64,000 bases of DNA from Streptococcus parasanguinis. Lineage in GTDB: Bacteria; Bacillota; Bacilli; Lactobacillales; Streptococcaceae. The notes beneath the pieces were generated by a model. That model was not told the origin of the DNA, made no database searches, and was given only the letters and a program-made list of their open reading frames with translations. Numbering within the stretch: position 1 is the first letter of the stretch; the number at the start of each line of letters is the position of its first letter. This document shows positions 1 through 9,295 of the stretch, in pieces. Where the stretch lies: NCBI RefSeq assembly GCF_001073155.1, contig NZ_JVEE01000035.1, forward strand, positions 90,012-154,011, given 5' to 3'. The translations under genes were made by a program, and so were the position numbers.

Positions 1-2
1 GT

Positions 3-2699
3 CAATTCTTGTGGACCCTTCGCATTCGTCGCTTGCCAGACGAGCGTTCTTATGTGATCAGAGATGTGCTAGCTTTTTTGCAGACCCTTCAGAAAGAAGG
101 CCACTTTGCAATTGGCAAAAGTTACTATGAACCCATTTCTTACTTAGAATTTGATGGGCCTAGTCAGGATGTGATCAATTTCCTACAAGGCTTGGTCACA
201 GATAGTGGCTCGAAAGAGCAAGATTTCTTTCCCAATGCTGGGCGCCATCTTTATTTTCCACCGACTCTCTTTGAAGAAGCTGTAGAATTACTAATGAATT
301 TGGATTCCTTCCTCTTGCAATACAGCTTGTATGATTTTTCTGAAGTCTATTTTCAGGATGTCCATGGGGAGGAAGATCTCTTTCATTTTCAGGTGGAAGA
401 CCATGGTGATTTTTACGAATTGATCATTACTGAGCCACAAGTGAAGGTTGTCGAGTCTGCTGTTTACCTGTTTCGAAATGGTGTCTTCTATCACCTGACG
501 CCCCAACAGCGGACCTTATGGAAGGCGATTCAAGACTTACCAATGGATCAAGATCGAAAAAAACGCCTGCATTTTGATCCAACGGATCAGACCAAACTTT
601 CCTATAGTTTAAAAGAGTTCAAAAAACTGGGACAAATAACAGCCCCGACCAGCTTTTTAATCCACGATTTCACTCCGGAATTTCATTTTGATCTAGCACA
701 GGATCAGACTGTATTACTGGATGTTGTCTTTCAATACCAGGATCGTGTGGTGACCACGCGTGAGGAACTTCTCAATCTTCCTTATTCCAGTGATTTCGAT
801 AAGGAGCAAGAAGTTTTTTCAACCATGCTAGCAGCAGGTTTTACGGATGATTTTTCTTCCCAAAGAAGTCCTTTATCAAGTGAGCAAATCTATCCATTCT
901 TTCACCAACAGATCCCGACTTTTGAAGCCTTAGGAGAGGTTACCCTCTCTGATAGCCTTTTAGATCTTTATCAAGTGGAGCGTACAAAAATTGATGTTAA
1001 AACCAATGGCAGTCTACTGGAGATCGGTTTTGACTTTGAAAGTGTGGATCCAGCCGAAGTGGACCAGGTCCTCAAAGCTCTAGTAGGGCAAAAAGACTAT
1101 TTTGTCAGCCATACAGGGAAAGTTCTTGTCTTTGATGAAGAAACCAAGAAGATCAGTCGAGCCTTAGCAGATCTGCGGGCGAAAATGAGCAAGGGTGGGA
1201 AACTACAAGCCCGCCGGATTGCCGCTTATCAGCTATCTGATTTGTTGGCAGATCAAGACAATGTTCATTTTTCAGAAGACTTTCGAAATTTAGCTCATGA
1301 TTTGACTCATCCAGAAGACTTCCAACTCCCTCAGATGACAATCCAAGCGACCCTAAGGGATTACCAAGAAACAGGGGTTAAATGGTTCTCCATGTTAAAT
1401 CATTATGGTTTTGGTGGTATTTTAGCGGATGATATGGGGCTTGGGAAAACCCTGCAGACTATTTCCTTCTTGACCAGTGTCGCAAAAAAAGAAACTAAAA
1501 TCTTGATTCTAGCTCCATCTAGTCTCATCTACAATTGGAAACAAGAATTTTCAAAATTCGCTCCTCAGATGGAAGTGGCAGTCGTCTATGGTCTCAAGCA
1601 GCACCGAGATGAACTCATCGCAACCAATCCACAGGTAGTTATCACTAGTTACGCGTCTTTTCGTCAAGATGTGGAGGAATACCAGAAGAATCAGTATGAG
1701 TACTTGATTCTAGATGAAGCCCAGGTCATGAAAAATGCCCAAACCAAGATTGCCCAACACTTACGTGGCTTTGAGGTTCCGCATGTGTTTGCCCTATCTG
1801 GGACACCGATTGAAAATCATGTGGGTGAACTCTGGTCCATTTTCCAAATTGTCCTTCCAGGGCTCTTCCCAGCTAAAAGAGAATTTCAAAAATTGAGTCC
1901 TGAGACCATTGCACGATTTGTCAAACCTTTTGTCATGAGACGGAAAAAAGATGAAGTGCTCCAAGAATTACCGGACTTGATTGAAACAACCTACCACAAT
2001 GAGTTGGATGAAAGCCAAAAAACGATCTATTTGGCTCAATTAAAACAAATTCAAGATCGGGTTCGAAGCTCTAGCGAGGAAGAACTAAATCGGAGTAAGG
2101 TGGAAATTCTCTCGGGTCTCATGCGCCTTCGCCAAATCTGTGATACCCCCGCCCTCTTTATGGAAGACTATCAGGGAGATAGTGGGAAATTGGAGAGCCT
2201 TCGAGATCTTTTGGGTCAAATCAAGGATGGCGAACACCGGGTTTTGATCTTCTCTCAATTTAGAGGCATGCTGGATATCCTAGAGCAGGAGATTGACCAG
2301 CTTGGCATGACCTCCTTTAAAATCACAGGTTCTACTCCCGCTAAAGATCGACAAGAAATGACCAATGCTTTTAATGCAGGTGAGCGCCATGCTTTTCTCA
2401 TTTCTCTGAAGGCTGGAGGGGTTGGATTGAACCTCACTGGTGCCGATACGGTCATCTTAGTCGATTTGTGGTGGAATCCTGCAGTGGAAGACCAGGCTAT
2501 TGGACGTGCCCATCGAATGGGACAGGAACAAAATGTTGAAGTTTACCGCATGATTACTCGTGGTACGATCGAAGAAAAAATCCAAGAACTACAAGCTTCC
2601 AAAAGACACTTGGTCTCAACGATTTTAGACGGAACGGAAACACGATCTAGTTTATCGGTTGAGGAAATTCGTGAGATTCTTGGAATTCAGTCAGAATAG
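3..2699 (+). CDS. SNF2-family DEAD/DEAH helicase, 5' end outside window
   Basis: This is an ATP-dependent DNA translocase of the SWI2/SNF2 family. The frame is open to the left edge, so the first in-window start-like codon (TTG at 9) is probably internal and an N-terminal part is missing. Counting from position 9, the Walker A region with DDMGLGKT lies near residue 475, the Walker B box is DEAQ at 569-572, and the C-terminal helicase motif VI (QAIGRAHRMGQ) is near residue 829. The family includes streptococcal proteins of about 1,030 residues that carry an N-terminal SWIM zinc finger; that part would lie upstream. In related genomes the gene precedes murC, as here. Its cellular substrate is not known to me. 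Confidence 0.9.
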   Translation, partial: QFLWTLRIRRLPDERSYVIRDVLAFLQTLQKEGHFAIGKSYYEPISYLEFDGPSQDVINFLQGLVTDSGSKEQDFFPNAGRHLYFPPTLFEEAVELLMNLDSFLLQYSLYDFSEVYFQDVHGEEDLFHFQVEDHGDFYELIITEPQVKVVESAVYLFRNGVFYHLTPQQRTLWKAIQDLPMDQDRKKRLHFDPTDQTKLSYSLKEFKKLGQITAPTSFLIHDFTPEFHFDLAQDQTVLLDVVFQYQDRVVTTREELLNLPYSSDFDKEQEVFSTMLAAGFTDDFSSQRSPLSSEQIYPFFHQQIPTFEALGEVTLSDSLLDLYQVERTKIDVKTNGSLLEIGFDFESVDPAEVDQVLKALVGQKDYFVSHTGKVLVFDEETKKISRALADLRAKMSKGGKLQARRIAAYQLSDLLADQDNVHFSEDFRNLAHDLTHPEDFQLPQMTIQATLRDYQETGVKWFSMLNHYGFGGILADDMGLGKTLQTISFLTSVAKKETKILILAPSSLIYNWKQEFSKFAPQMEVAVVYGLKQHRDELIATNPQVVITSYASFRQDVEEYQKNQYEYLILDEAQVMKNAQTKIAQHLRGFEVPHVFALSGTPIENHVGELWSIFQIVLPGLFPAKREFQKLSPETIARFVKPFVMRRKKDEVLQELPDLIETTYHNELDESQKTIYLAQLKQIQDRVRSSSEEELNRSKVEILSGLMRLRQICDTPALFMEDYQGDSGKLESLRDLLGQIKDGEHRVLIFSQFRGMLDILEQEIDQLGMTSFKITGSTPAKDRQEMTNAFNAGERHAFLISLKAGGVGLNLTGADTVILVDLWWNPAVEDQAIGRAHRMGQEQNVEVYRMITRGTIEEKIQELQASKRHLVSTILDGTETRSSLSVEEIREILGIQSE

Positions 2700-2700
2700 C

Positions 2701-2728
2701 TTGAAAAATTCTGTGAATAGTTTATAAT
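2701..2728 (+). promoter_or_regulatory. Promoter for the 2755 gene and murC
   Basis: TTGAAA (2701-2706), a 16-bp spacer and TATAAT (2723-2728) lie directly after the helicase stop codon. Transcription would start near 2735, downstream of the ATG at 2731, which argues that the next gene starts at 2755. Confidence 0.7.
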
Positions 2729-2754
2729 TAATGGAGTGTCGAAAGGAAGAAAGC

Positions 2755-3405
2755 ATGACAGAAAAATATTTTCCTCAAGTAGGGGATAATGAGTTGATGT
2801 TAACAGAGATGCCCCACATGAACCTGTATGATGAAACAGACTTGATTAGTAACATTACAGGCGACTATGTGGATAAAAATTATTTGGAATGGCAACCGAT
2901 TGCTGAAAATACCAAACCTAAGCATCCTTACCACCAACCATTAGAAGAGCCCCTACCGAAAAGACGGCCAGTAAGAAAACCTGATTTTAAAGAGCCGATT
3001 GATAAAAAAAGCCCAGCCAATCGTTATGCAGAGGAAGCGAGAGAGCGCGCTCGTGAAGATCTGAAAAAGAAACGCACAGCTCCCTATCTGACAACGGATC
3101 CAGCAGCTACTACAAGTAAACGGAAAAAACCATTTATTTCTGAACGAAAACCTGGTCAGCCAACGGCTCCCTTCCAAAAGGAAAATCCGGGTGAATTATT
3201 GAAATATAGCAAACGATTGCGACAAGATCAGTTGATCCTTGCAGAGTTCGAATCTGCAGGAGAACCAGAAGTGGCAGAACCGACTGAAAAGAAAAACAAT
3301 TATGATTTCTTAAAGACTAGCCAAATATACAATAAAGATCAGCACAAGTTGAAACCACAGCCAATCAAACAAGAATTGGATTTAACCCATCTAGATCAAG
3401 AATAA
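2755..3405 (+). CDS. Conserved streptococcal hypothetical protein upstream of murC
   Basis: Soluble 216-residue protein with no signal peptide or membrane segment. It is very rich in Lys, Pro, Glu and Arg in its middle (roughly residues 60-150), which looks disordered. I recognise it only as the conserved protein placed between the SNF2 helicase and murC in streptococci; no function can be assigned. The ATG at 2755 is preferred over the in-frame ATG at 2731 because it has a GGAAG ribosome site just upstream and because the promoter's transcription start lies after 2731. The stop codon overlaps the ribosome site of murC, so the two genes are probably co-transcribed and coupled. Confidence 0.75.
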   Translation: MTEKYFPQVGDNELMLTEMPHMNLYDETDLISNITGDYVDKNYLEWQPIAENTKPKHPYHQPLEEPLPKRRPVRKPDFKEPIDKKSPANRYAEEARERAREDLKKKRTAPYLTTDPAATTSKRKKPFISERKPGQPTAPFQKENPGELLKYSKRLRQDQLILAEFESAGEPEVAEPTEKKNNYDFLKTSQIYNKDQHKLKPQPIKQELDLTHLDQE

Positions 3406-3414
3406 GGAGAAAAC

Positions 3415-4749
3415 ATGTCTAATACATACCATTTTATTGGAATTAAAGGAGCAGGGATGAGTGCTTTAGCCCTCATGCTTCACCAAATGGGACATACGGT
3501 TCAAGGGTCAGATGTTGAGAAGTATTACTTTACGCAACGTGGCTTGGAACAAGCAGGAATTCAAATTTATCCATTTGATGTGAAAAATTTGGAAGGCGAC
3601 AAGATCCTCATTGCCGGGAATGCTTTCCGTCCAGATAACAATGTGGAAATCGCTTATGCAGATGAGCATGGCCTAACTTATAAACGCTACCATGAATTCC
3701 TTGGTGAATTTATGCGTGACTTCGTCAGCATGGGAGTTGCCGGAGCACACGGGAAAACCTCAACAACAGGGATGCTTTCGCACGTCTTATCAAATATCAC
3801 TGATACCAGTTATTTGATTGGTGACGGGACAGGTCGTGGCTCTGCAGCAGCCAAATACTTTGTATTTGAATCAGATGAGTATGAACGCCACTTTATGCCT
3901 TACCATCCTGAATACAGCATCATCACCAATATTGACTTCGACCATCCAGACTATTTTACGAGCTTAGAAGATGTCTTCAATGCCTTTAACGATTATGCCA
4001 AACAAATCAGCAAAGGCCTCTTCATCTACGGAGAAGACAAAGAATTGCGTCGGATTACCTCATCAGCACCAATTTATTACTATGGTTTTGATAAGGAGAC
4101 GAACGATTTTGTAGCAAGCAACTTGCTTCGCTCAACGACAGGTTCAACCTTCAACGTTCATTTCCGTGGAGAAGATTTGGGGCAATTCCATATCCCAACA
4201 TTTGGTCGTCACAACATCATGAATGCTACAGCAGTCATTGGTTTGCTTTACATTGCAGGATTTGATTTAGATTTAGTCCGCGAGCATTTGAAGACCTTTG
4301 CTGGAGTGAAACGTCGCTTCACTGAAAAAGTAGTCAATGGAACAGTGATAATCGATGACTTTGCGCACCATCCAACGGAAATTATTGCAACCTTGGATGC
4401 GGCCCGTCAAAAATACCCAAGTAAAGAGATTGTGGCCATTTTCCAACCACATACCTTTACACGGACCATTGCCTTGTTAGATGAATTTGCAGAAGCCTTG
4501 AATCAAGCAGATGCTGTTTACTTGGCACAGATCTATGGCTCTGCGCGTGAAGTCGATCACGGCGATGTGAAAGTTGAAGATTTGGAAGCAAAAATTGTCA
4601 AACGCTCAGCGATTATTACAGCTGAGAATGTTTCTCCTCTTCTTGACCATGATAATGCAGTCTATGTCTTTATGGGAGCAGGAGATATTCAAACCTATGA
4701 ATACTCATTTGAGCGTTTATTATCTAGTTTGACACATAGTGTACAATAA
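3415..4749 (+). CDS. murC: UDP-N-acetylmuramate--L-alanine ligase
   Basis: Cytoplasmic ligase that adds L-alanine to UDP-MurNAc, the first peptide step of peptidoglycan precursor synthesis. The 444-residue length is normal for streptococcal MurC. An N-terminal Rossmann domain begins with [11 protein letters not shown] near residue 9. The ATP-binding loop GAHGKT is at 110-115. The central ligase motif with ESDEYERHF and the C-terminal domain entry with DDFAHHPTE are visible. An AAGGAG site lies 5 nt before the ATG. It follows the 2755 gene within 10 nt, and a hairpin follows the stop. Confidence 0.95.
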   Translation: MSNTYHFIGIKGAGMSALALMLHQMGHTVQGSDVEKYYFTQRGLEQAGIQIYPFDVKNLEGDKILIAGNAFRPDNNVEIAYADEHGLTYKRYHEFLGEFMRDFVSMGVAGAHGKTSTTGMLSHVLSNITDTSYLIGDGTGRGSAAAKYFVFESDEYERHFMPYHPEYSIITNIDFDHPDYFTSLEDVFNAFNDYAKQISKGLFIYGEDKELRRITSSAPIYYYGFDKETNDFVASNLLRSTTGSTFNVHFRGEDLGQFHIPTFGRHNIMNATAVIGLLYIAGFDLDLVREHLKTFAGVKRRFTEKVVNGTVIIDDFAHHPTEIIATLDAARQKYPSKEIVAIFQPHTFTRTIALLDEFAEALNQADAVYLAQIYGSAREVDHGDVKVEDLEAKIVKRSAIITAENVSPLLDHDNAVYVFMGAGDIQTYEYSFERLLSSLTHSVQ

Positions 4750-4758
4750 GAGATGATT

Positions 4759-4786
4759 GAGTCTGGAATCTTTTGGTTCCAGACTC
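4759..4786 (+). terminator. Terminator after murC
   Basis: Ten-bp stem GAGTCTGGAA / TTCCAGACTC with an 8-nt loop. The following run is AAATTTAT, so it is not a classical T-tract and termination may be partial. Confidence 0.6.
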
Positions 4787-4830
4787 AAATTTATCTGTCC
4801 ACTGAAGGAGTATGAGATGAGGAAAGCAGG

Positions 4831-5247
4831 ATGATGATTCGATCAATCACCCCAGCTGATCAAGAACAGCTGGGCTTGCTAGAAGAAGAACTTCATGACA
4901 ATGAAGGAAAGAAGCACAAGGCCACTCTTGAGGAAGCTCTAGGTTCGAAGGAAGCCATTTCTTTGCTTGCAGAGCAGGCGGGGAATGCTGTGGCTTACTT
5001 GTTGGCGACAGAAGACCAGCCTTTAAAAGGAAACCTAATCGTATTGCGACTAGCAGTGAGACCAGCCTTTCAAGGTCAAGGCTATGGTTCTATTTTGATC
5101 GCTGCTTTAAAGGATCTAGCTGTTCAACAGGAAAAGAAAGCCATTTGGATCGATTGCCCAGAAGACTTACTATCTTATTTTCCCCAGCAAGGATTTCGGG
5201 ATGAAGCTGAGTCTGATCGAGGAGTCCATATGGTTTGGGAACGATAG
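4831..5247 (+). CDS. GNAT-family N-acetyltransferase
   Basis: A 138-residue protein of the GCN5-related acetyltransferase fold. The acetyl-CoA binding motif A is clear in VRPAFQGQGYGSILI near residues 76-90 (R/Q-x-x-G-x-G/A pattern), followed by helix and the C-terminal GF-containing strand (QQGFRDE). ATG codons at 4831 and 4834 are both usable; a GAGGAAAGCAGG purine run lies upstream. It forms a pair with the next GNAT gene 9 nt downstream. The substrate cannot be read from the sequence. In related genomes one or two acetyltransferases sit at this place between murC and mltG. Confidence 0.8.
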   Translation: MMIRSITPADQEQLGLLEEELHDNEGKKHKATLEEALGSKEAISLLAEQAGNAVAYLLATEDQPLKGNLIVLRLAVRPAFQGQGYGSILIAALKDLAVQQEKKAIWIDCPEDLLSYFPQQGFRDEAESDRGVHMVWER

Positions 5248-5256
5248 AAGGAGTAA

Positions 5257-5769
5257 ATGATGAAAGAAAAGATTCACATTAGACAGGCAGAGCTGCAGGA
5301 TTTGGATGCCATCGAGCGTATTGAGCTTGAGAATTTCTCAGAAGAAGAAGCGATTGCGCGTGAGATTTTAAAAGATCACATCGAAAAGATTCAAACGACA
5401 TTTCTTGTAGCAGAGTGCCAAGGTCAGATTTTAGGGTATTTAGAAGGACCTGTTAGACCGGAGCGCTATTTGATCGATTCCTCTTTTTCAGAGGTTGAAG
5501 ATCTAAGCCATCTAGAACAGGGCTTTATTTCTATTACGAGTCTATCTATTGCTAAAGAAGCCCAAGGGCTAGGGGTTGGAACCCTCTTGCTTGAGGCAAT
5601 GAAAGAGATTGCGGTGAAAGATAATCGTCAAGGGATCAATTTGACCTGTCATGATTATTTGATTCCTTATTACGAAAAGCAAGGATTTACCAATGAAGGC
5701 CGGTCAGAATCCCAATATGCGGGTGAAGTTTGGTACAATCTAGTCTGGGAAAACGAAAACCTTGATTAA
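5257..5769 (+). CDS. GNAT-family N-acetyltransferase
   Basis: A 170-residue acetyltransferase with the acetyl-CoA motif LSIAKEAQGLGVGTLLL near residues 97-113, and a C-terminal YYEKQGF signature typical of the fold. It resembles arylalkylamine/RimI-like members, but the substrate is unknown. A GAAGGAG ribosome site lies just before the ATG; an alternative ATG is one codon on. It follows the preceding GNAT gene by 9 nt and is likely co-transcribed with it. Confidence 0.8.
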   Translation: MMKEKIHIRQAELQDLDAIERIELENFSEEEAIAREILKDHIEKIQTTFLVAECQGQILGYLEGPVRPERYLIDSSFSEVEDLSHLEQGFISITSLSIAKEAQGLGVGTLLLEAMKEIAVKDNRQGINLTCHDYLIPYYEKQGFTNEGRSESQYAGEVWYNLVWENENLD

Positions 5770-5801
5770 ATAGGTATTTTGAAGAAGAAGGGCGATTTGT
5801 A

Positions 5802-5830
5802 TTGCTTTTCTAAATCTTTTAAGATATAAT
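5802..5830 (+). promoter_or_regulatory. Promoter of mltG
   Basis: TTGCTT (5802-5807), 17-bp spacer, TATAAT (5825-5830). The predicted start near 5837 leaves a 25-nt leader to the TTG start chosen for mltG. Confidence 0.65.
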
Positions 5831-5861
5831 ATTAAGGATTATGATGAGGGAGGTCAATTAT

Positions 5862-7358
5862 TTGACTGATAAATCACAAGACAGTGAGAAGTTATTAAGC
5901 TTCAAAGAGCAGATCCTCAGAGACTTAGAAGAGGCCAATGAGCAACTTCTAAAGATCGAAAAAGAGTATGATCTACCTGATCGAAGCATTGAAACCCCTT
6001 CTTCACTGAAAGAGGAGGAAGAAGCAACACCACCTCCAAAAGTAGAAGAATCTGCGTCGGCTCCCAAAGAAGAACCAGCGGAGCCGGTAAAGGCGACTCC
6101 TGCTGTGGAAGAAAAGAGTGAGCTTACAAAGCCTGCTCCAAAAGAACCAAGTCAGGAACCGGTAGAGGAAAGCTTATCGCGCTCTTCTCGTAACCAGCGC
6201 CAACAAAAACAAAAGAAACAAAATAAAATCGCTAAACGAATTGTGCGGACAGTGGTTAGCCTTTTGCTGATTGTGATCGTGGCTACAGGGATCTTTGCTG
6301 TGACCTATATCCATTCAGCTGTCAAGCCGATGGATAAAAATGCAACAGAATTCGTTACGGTTGAGATTCCAGCAGGTTCAAGTAATCGTGAGATTGGCGC
6401 GATCCTTGAGAAAAAAGGACTCGTGAAAAATGGCCAGTTCTTTAACTACTATACCAAGTTCAAGAACTATAGCAATTTCAAATCCGGTTATTTCAACCTG
6501 CAAAAGAGCATGGATCTAGAAACCATCATCCAAAAACTGCAAGAAGAGGGAACCAAAACTCCTCAGGCTCCAGTTCTTGGAAAGGTCACGATTCCAGAAG
6601 GCTATACGATCGATCAGATTGCGACGGCTATCACCGCCGATGTCTCCACTAAGAAGGCAGGCAAGACTCCATTCAAGAAAGAAGATTTCTTGAAGGCTGT
6701 GCAAGACGATGCCTTTATTGAGAAGATGGTGGCCAAATATCCTAAGCTCTTGGCGAATCTGCCAAGTAAGGATTCTGGTGTTCGCTACCGTTTAGAAGGT
6801 TATCTCTTCCCAGCTACTTATAACTATGGGAAAGATACCACAGTGAAAGAGATGATCGATCAGATGCTGGCGGCAATGGATCAAAACTTAAGCCCATACT
6901 ATGAAACACTTGAGAGCAAGAACATCAATGTAAACGAAGTATTGACTCTTGCTTCCTTGGTGGAAAAAGAAGGGGCGACGGATCAGGACCGAAAAGATAT
7001 CGCGAGTGTCTTCTATAACCGCTTGAACCAAGATATGCCTTTGCAAAGTAATATTGCAATTCTTTATGCAGAAGGGAAACTTGGTCAAAAGACGACCTTA
7101 AAAGAAGATGCAACGATCGATACAGAGCTGGATTCACCTTATAATATTTATAAGAATACCGGTTTGATGCCTGGTCCAGTGGATAACCCTGGAGTATCAG
7201 CGATCGAAGCGGCGGTGAACCCAAGTAAGACCGATTACTTGTATTTTGTCGCAAATGTCGAAAATGGTGAAGTTTTCTTCGCTAAGACATACGAAGAACA
7301 CAATAAAAATGTTGAAGAACATGTCAATAGTAAATTGACACAAGCAAGTTCAAACTAG
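5862..7358 (+). CDS. mltG: Endolytic murein transglycosylase MltG (YceG)
   Basis: Membrane-anchored lytic transglycosylase that cleaves nascent glycan strands and works with the peripheral peptidoglycan machinery. The protein has an acidic, Pro/Glu-rich cytoplasmic region (about residues 1-115), a basic stop, one transmembrane helix near 125-145, a LysM-like/YceG N-terminal part and the catalytic YceG domain with ASLVEKEG; the two glutamates fall at about 368 and 370. I place the start at TTG 5862 because GAGGGAGG (5846-5853) sits 8 nt upstream and the following residues (TDKSQDSEKLLSFKEQIL) match the start of pneumococcal MltG as I remember it. The ATG at 5841 lies upstream of that ribosome site. 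It precedes greA. Confidence 0.9.
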   Translation: MTDKSQDSEKLLSFKEQILRDLEEANEQLLKIEKEYDLPDRSIETPSSLKEEEEATPPPKVEESASAPKEEPAEPVKATPAVEEKSELTKPAPKEPSQEPVEESLSRSSRNQRQQKQKKQNKIAKRIVRTVVSLLLIVIVATGIFAVTYIHSAVKPMDKNATEFVTVEIPAGSSNREIGAILEKKGLVKNGQFFNYYTKFKNYSNFKSGYFNLQKSMDLETIIQKLQEEGTKTPQAPVLGKVTIPEGYTIDQIATAITADVSTKKAGKTPFKKEDFLKAVQDDAFIEKMVAKYPKLLANLPSKDSGVRYRLEGYLFPATYNYGKDTTVKEMIDQMLAAMDQNLSPYYETLESKNINVNEVLTLASLVEKEGATDQDRKDIASVFYNRLNQDMPLQSNIAILYAEGKLGQKTTLKEDATIDTELDSPYNIYKNTGLMPGPVDNPGVSAIEAAVNPSKTDYLYFVANVENGEVFFAKTYEEHNKNVEEHVNSKLTQASSN

Positions 7359-7388
7359 AAAAAGCATGTGGCGCGTCCACAGCTTTTT
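7359..7388 (+). terminator. Hairpin between mltG and greA
   Basis: AAAAAGC-a-TGTGG / CCACA-GCTTTTT around a CGCGT loop begins at the base after the mltG stop. The A-rich 5' arm pairs with the T run. It probably attenuates read-through from mltG into greA or acts as an RNA-stability hairpin. Confidence 0.6.
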
Positions 7389-7415
7389 CATTCAAATAAT
7401 AGAAAGAGAAGAATA

Positions 7416-7898
7416 ATGGCAGAAAAAACATACCCAATGACCCTAGCAGAAAAAGAAAAATTGGAACAAGAATTAGAAGAATTGAAATTGGTCCGTCGAC
7501 CTGAAGTGGTAGAACGGATTAAGATCGCTCGATCATATGGTGACCTCTCAGAAAACTCTGAGTATGAAGCAGCAAAAGATGAACAAGCTTTTGTTGAAGG
7601 TCAAATCTCTAGCTTGGAAACAAAAATCCGTTATGCAGAAATCGTTGATAGTGATGCTGTTGCAGTAGACGAAGTAGCGATCGGAAAAACCGTTACAGTT
7701 CAAGAAGTTGGCGAAACAGATGAAGAAGTATACAGCATCGTTGGTTCAGCAGGGGCAGATGCCTTTGCAGGAAAGATCTCTAACGAAAGCCCAATCGGTC
7801 ACGCTTTGATTGGTAAGAAGACAGGTGACGTTGTCACTGTTGAGACACCAGCTGGAAGCTACCAAGTGAAAATTTTGAAGGTAGAAAAAACAGCGTAA
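7416..7898 (+). CDS. greA: Transcription elongation factor GreA
   Basis: Cytoplasmic factor that binds the RNA polymerase secondary channel and stimulates cleavage of backtracked RNA. The 160-residue length is typical. It starts [20 protein letters not shown] and forms the N-terminal coiled coil with the acidic tip ([12 protein letters not shown], about residues 44-55). The C-terminal FKBP-like domain includes [16 protein letters not shown]. The ATG at 7416 is chosen over an upstream in-frame start at 7368, which lies inside the hairpin and lacks a ribosome site; an AGAAAGAGAAG purine run precedes the ATG at 7416. Confidence 0.95.
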   Translation: MAEKTYPMTLAEKEKLEQELEELKLVRRPEVVERIKIARSYGDLSENSEYEAAKDEQAFVEGQISSLETKIRYAEIVDSDAVAVDEVAIGKTVTVQEVGETDEEVYSIVGSAGADAFAGKISNESPIGHALIGKKTGDVVTVETPAGSYQVKILKVEKTA

Positions 7899-7947
7899 AT
7901 ATAAAATGCAAGCACTCCAAGAGGGCTTGTTTCAGATTAAAGACAAA

Positions 7948-8086
7948 GAAACTTTCCTTAAGTGAGTATGGACGTCAGCGAACTTCCACGAAGTTCCATG
8001 ACTTAGTTTTGAACCTAAGGTTTCAAAACTCCCCTAGTGCCTGAAACAATTATGTTTCAGGCACTTTTCTCACGGCGGAAAGTTTC
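7948..8086. repeat. R2 structured intergenic repeat, copy 1
   Basis: About 139 bp bounded by GAAACTTTCC and GGAAAGTTTC. The outer stem is extended by GTGAG / CTCAC. Inside are three hairpins: GAACTTC-cac-GAAGTTC; AGTTTTGAA / TTCAAAACT with a CC/GG extension and one bulged T; and AGTGCCTGAAACA-atta-TGTTTCAGGCACT. Other copies are at 48960-49097 and 61474-61611. This copy lies between the convergent ends of greA and yidC. No ORF of note is present. The CGTCAGC segment recalls pneumococcal BOX elements, but the rest does not match what I remember of BOX or RUP. Confidence 0.85.
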
Positions 8087-8150
8087 AGTATCTGCTGTAT
8101 GAACCTAATAGTTTATATCATTTTATTTTTTAACATTACTTAGGTTAAAG

Positions 8151-8178
8151 CAGGCTCTCCTAGAGGTCCTGTTTTTTT
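8151..8178 (+). terminator. Rho-independent terminator, plus strand (greA side)
   Basis: CAGG-ct-CTC-cta-GAG-gt-CCTG followed by seven T (8172-8178). It lies 250 nt after greA and downstream of the R2 repeat, so R2 is probably transcribed with greA. Confidence 0.75.
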
Positions 8179-8240
8179 GTGCTCTTACTCCTCTTGCGAG
8201 AGTGAAAATTCTTCCTTGACTGACTGAACAATATCAAAAA

Positions 8241-8268
8241 AGCACTTGAACTAAAAGGTTCAAGTGCT
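8241..8268 (-). terminator. Rho-independent terminator of yidC
   Basis: On the minus strand AGCACTTGAAC / GTTCAAGTGCT (11 bp, 6-nt loop) is followed by a run of T. It lies 33 nt after the yidC stop. Confidence 0.85.
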
Positions 8269-8300
8269 GCTCTATTTTCGCTAGAATTTAGTAGTTTGTA

Positions 8301-9218
8301 CTACTTTCTATTGCGTTGTTTCCCTGCATTGCGGTTGTTTTTTGGTTTGTGTTGGATTTGAGTCGTCGCAGTTGGTGTGACATCTTTTTTCACGCGGTGA
8401 CTAGTCGCTTTTGGAGGATTGTTTTTGTATTCCTCAGCGACCCGTTTGCGAAGATTTGGACGAATCAAGTAGTTGATGACAAATTGTTGGATAATCTGGA
8501 TGACCCCACCGACTACCCAGTAAAGAGTCACTCCGGCTGAAGAGATCAATGAGAAGACACCGATCATAATCGGGCTCATCAGTGATGCTTTACGCATGCT
8601 TTCCTTTTGGGTTTCATCTTCAATTCCATGAAGAGAGAGCATACTTTGGATATAGTAGAGAACTGCTACGATAGCCGTCAAGAGCAAGCTTGGTTTGCCA
8701 AGAGCAATGCCAAGGAAGCTACTATCTGCTACCCCTTTGGTGTGTTGAGCTGCAAAGAAGAGAGCAGAGAAGAATGGCATTTGGATCAAGAGCGGCAAAC
8801 ACCCAACTCCACCAAACATGCTAACCCCATTTTCACGTTGAGCAGCCATTAATTCCTGTTGTGCCAATAACTTTTCTTCTTGTGTACTAGCGTTCTTCAT
8901 GCGCTCTTGGATTGGCCCAAGAATAGGTTTTAAGTAGTTCATCTTTTCAGATTGGTAGGTTGCCTTCCATGATTGGTACAAACCAAGTGGCAAGATGATT
9001 AACCGCACGATCAAGGTGACGATAATAATCCCGATCCCAAAGCCCAAGCCAAGGTTGTTGGCAAAGAATTTGATGGCTTCGCCCATCGGACGACCAAGAA
9101 GATTCCAGATCAATCCAGTCGGATTTCCAGTTTTCCGATCGACACTCACGCATCCTGATAAGAAGACAAGCGAAGCTAGTCCCATCGATGCAAGTAATGC
9201 AAGTTTATTTTTTTTCAC
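8301..9218 (-). CDS. yidC: YidC/Oxa1-family membrane protein insertase (lipoprotein)
   Basis: Inserts proteins into the cytoplasmic membrane. The N-terminus is a lipoprotein signal ending LVFLSGC (Cys at about residue 23), followed by the five-helix YidC core. The conserved hydrophilic-groove arginine is in TLIVRLIILPL near residue 72. The C-terminal tail, from about residue 257, is long and strongly basic (KNNRNAGKQRNRK end), as in streptococcal YidC2, which can aid co-translational insertion. The genomic setting beside acyP and an SPOUT methyltransferase matches the second yidC locus of pneumococci rather than the rnpA-linked one. The ATG is preceded by a GGAA-rich run on the minus strand. 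Confidence 0.9.
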   Translation of the reverse strand: MKKNKLALLASMGLASLVFLSGCVSVDRKTGNPTGLIWNLLGRPMGEAIKFFANNLGLGFGIGIIIVTLIVRLIILPLGLYQSWKATYQSEKMNYLKPILGPIQERMKNASTQEEKLLAQQELMAAQRENGVSMFGGVGCLPLLIQMPFFSALFFAAQHTKGVADSSFLGIALGKPSLLLTAIVAVLYYIQSMLSLHGIEDETQKESMRKASLMSPIMIGVFSLISSAGVTLYWVVGGVIQIIQQFVINYLIRPNLRKRVAEEYKNNPPKATSHRVKKDVTPTATTQIQHKPKNNRNAGKQRNRK

Positions 9219-9295
9219 AAATAGTTCCTTCTTTTTTTTAATGTTACCTTTCTATTCTACTGTTTTTTTTGAAAATACACAATAGTTCTCTAGTC

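Noticed and set aside
7948-8086. Insertion sequence or transposon end
   Set aside because: No transposase is encoded, and the inverted ends enclose only hairpins.
8316-9285. Plus-strand ORFs opposite yidC
   Set aside because: Shadows of yidC codon structure; no ribosome sites and no recognisable protein.
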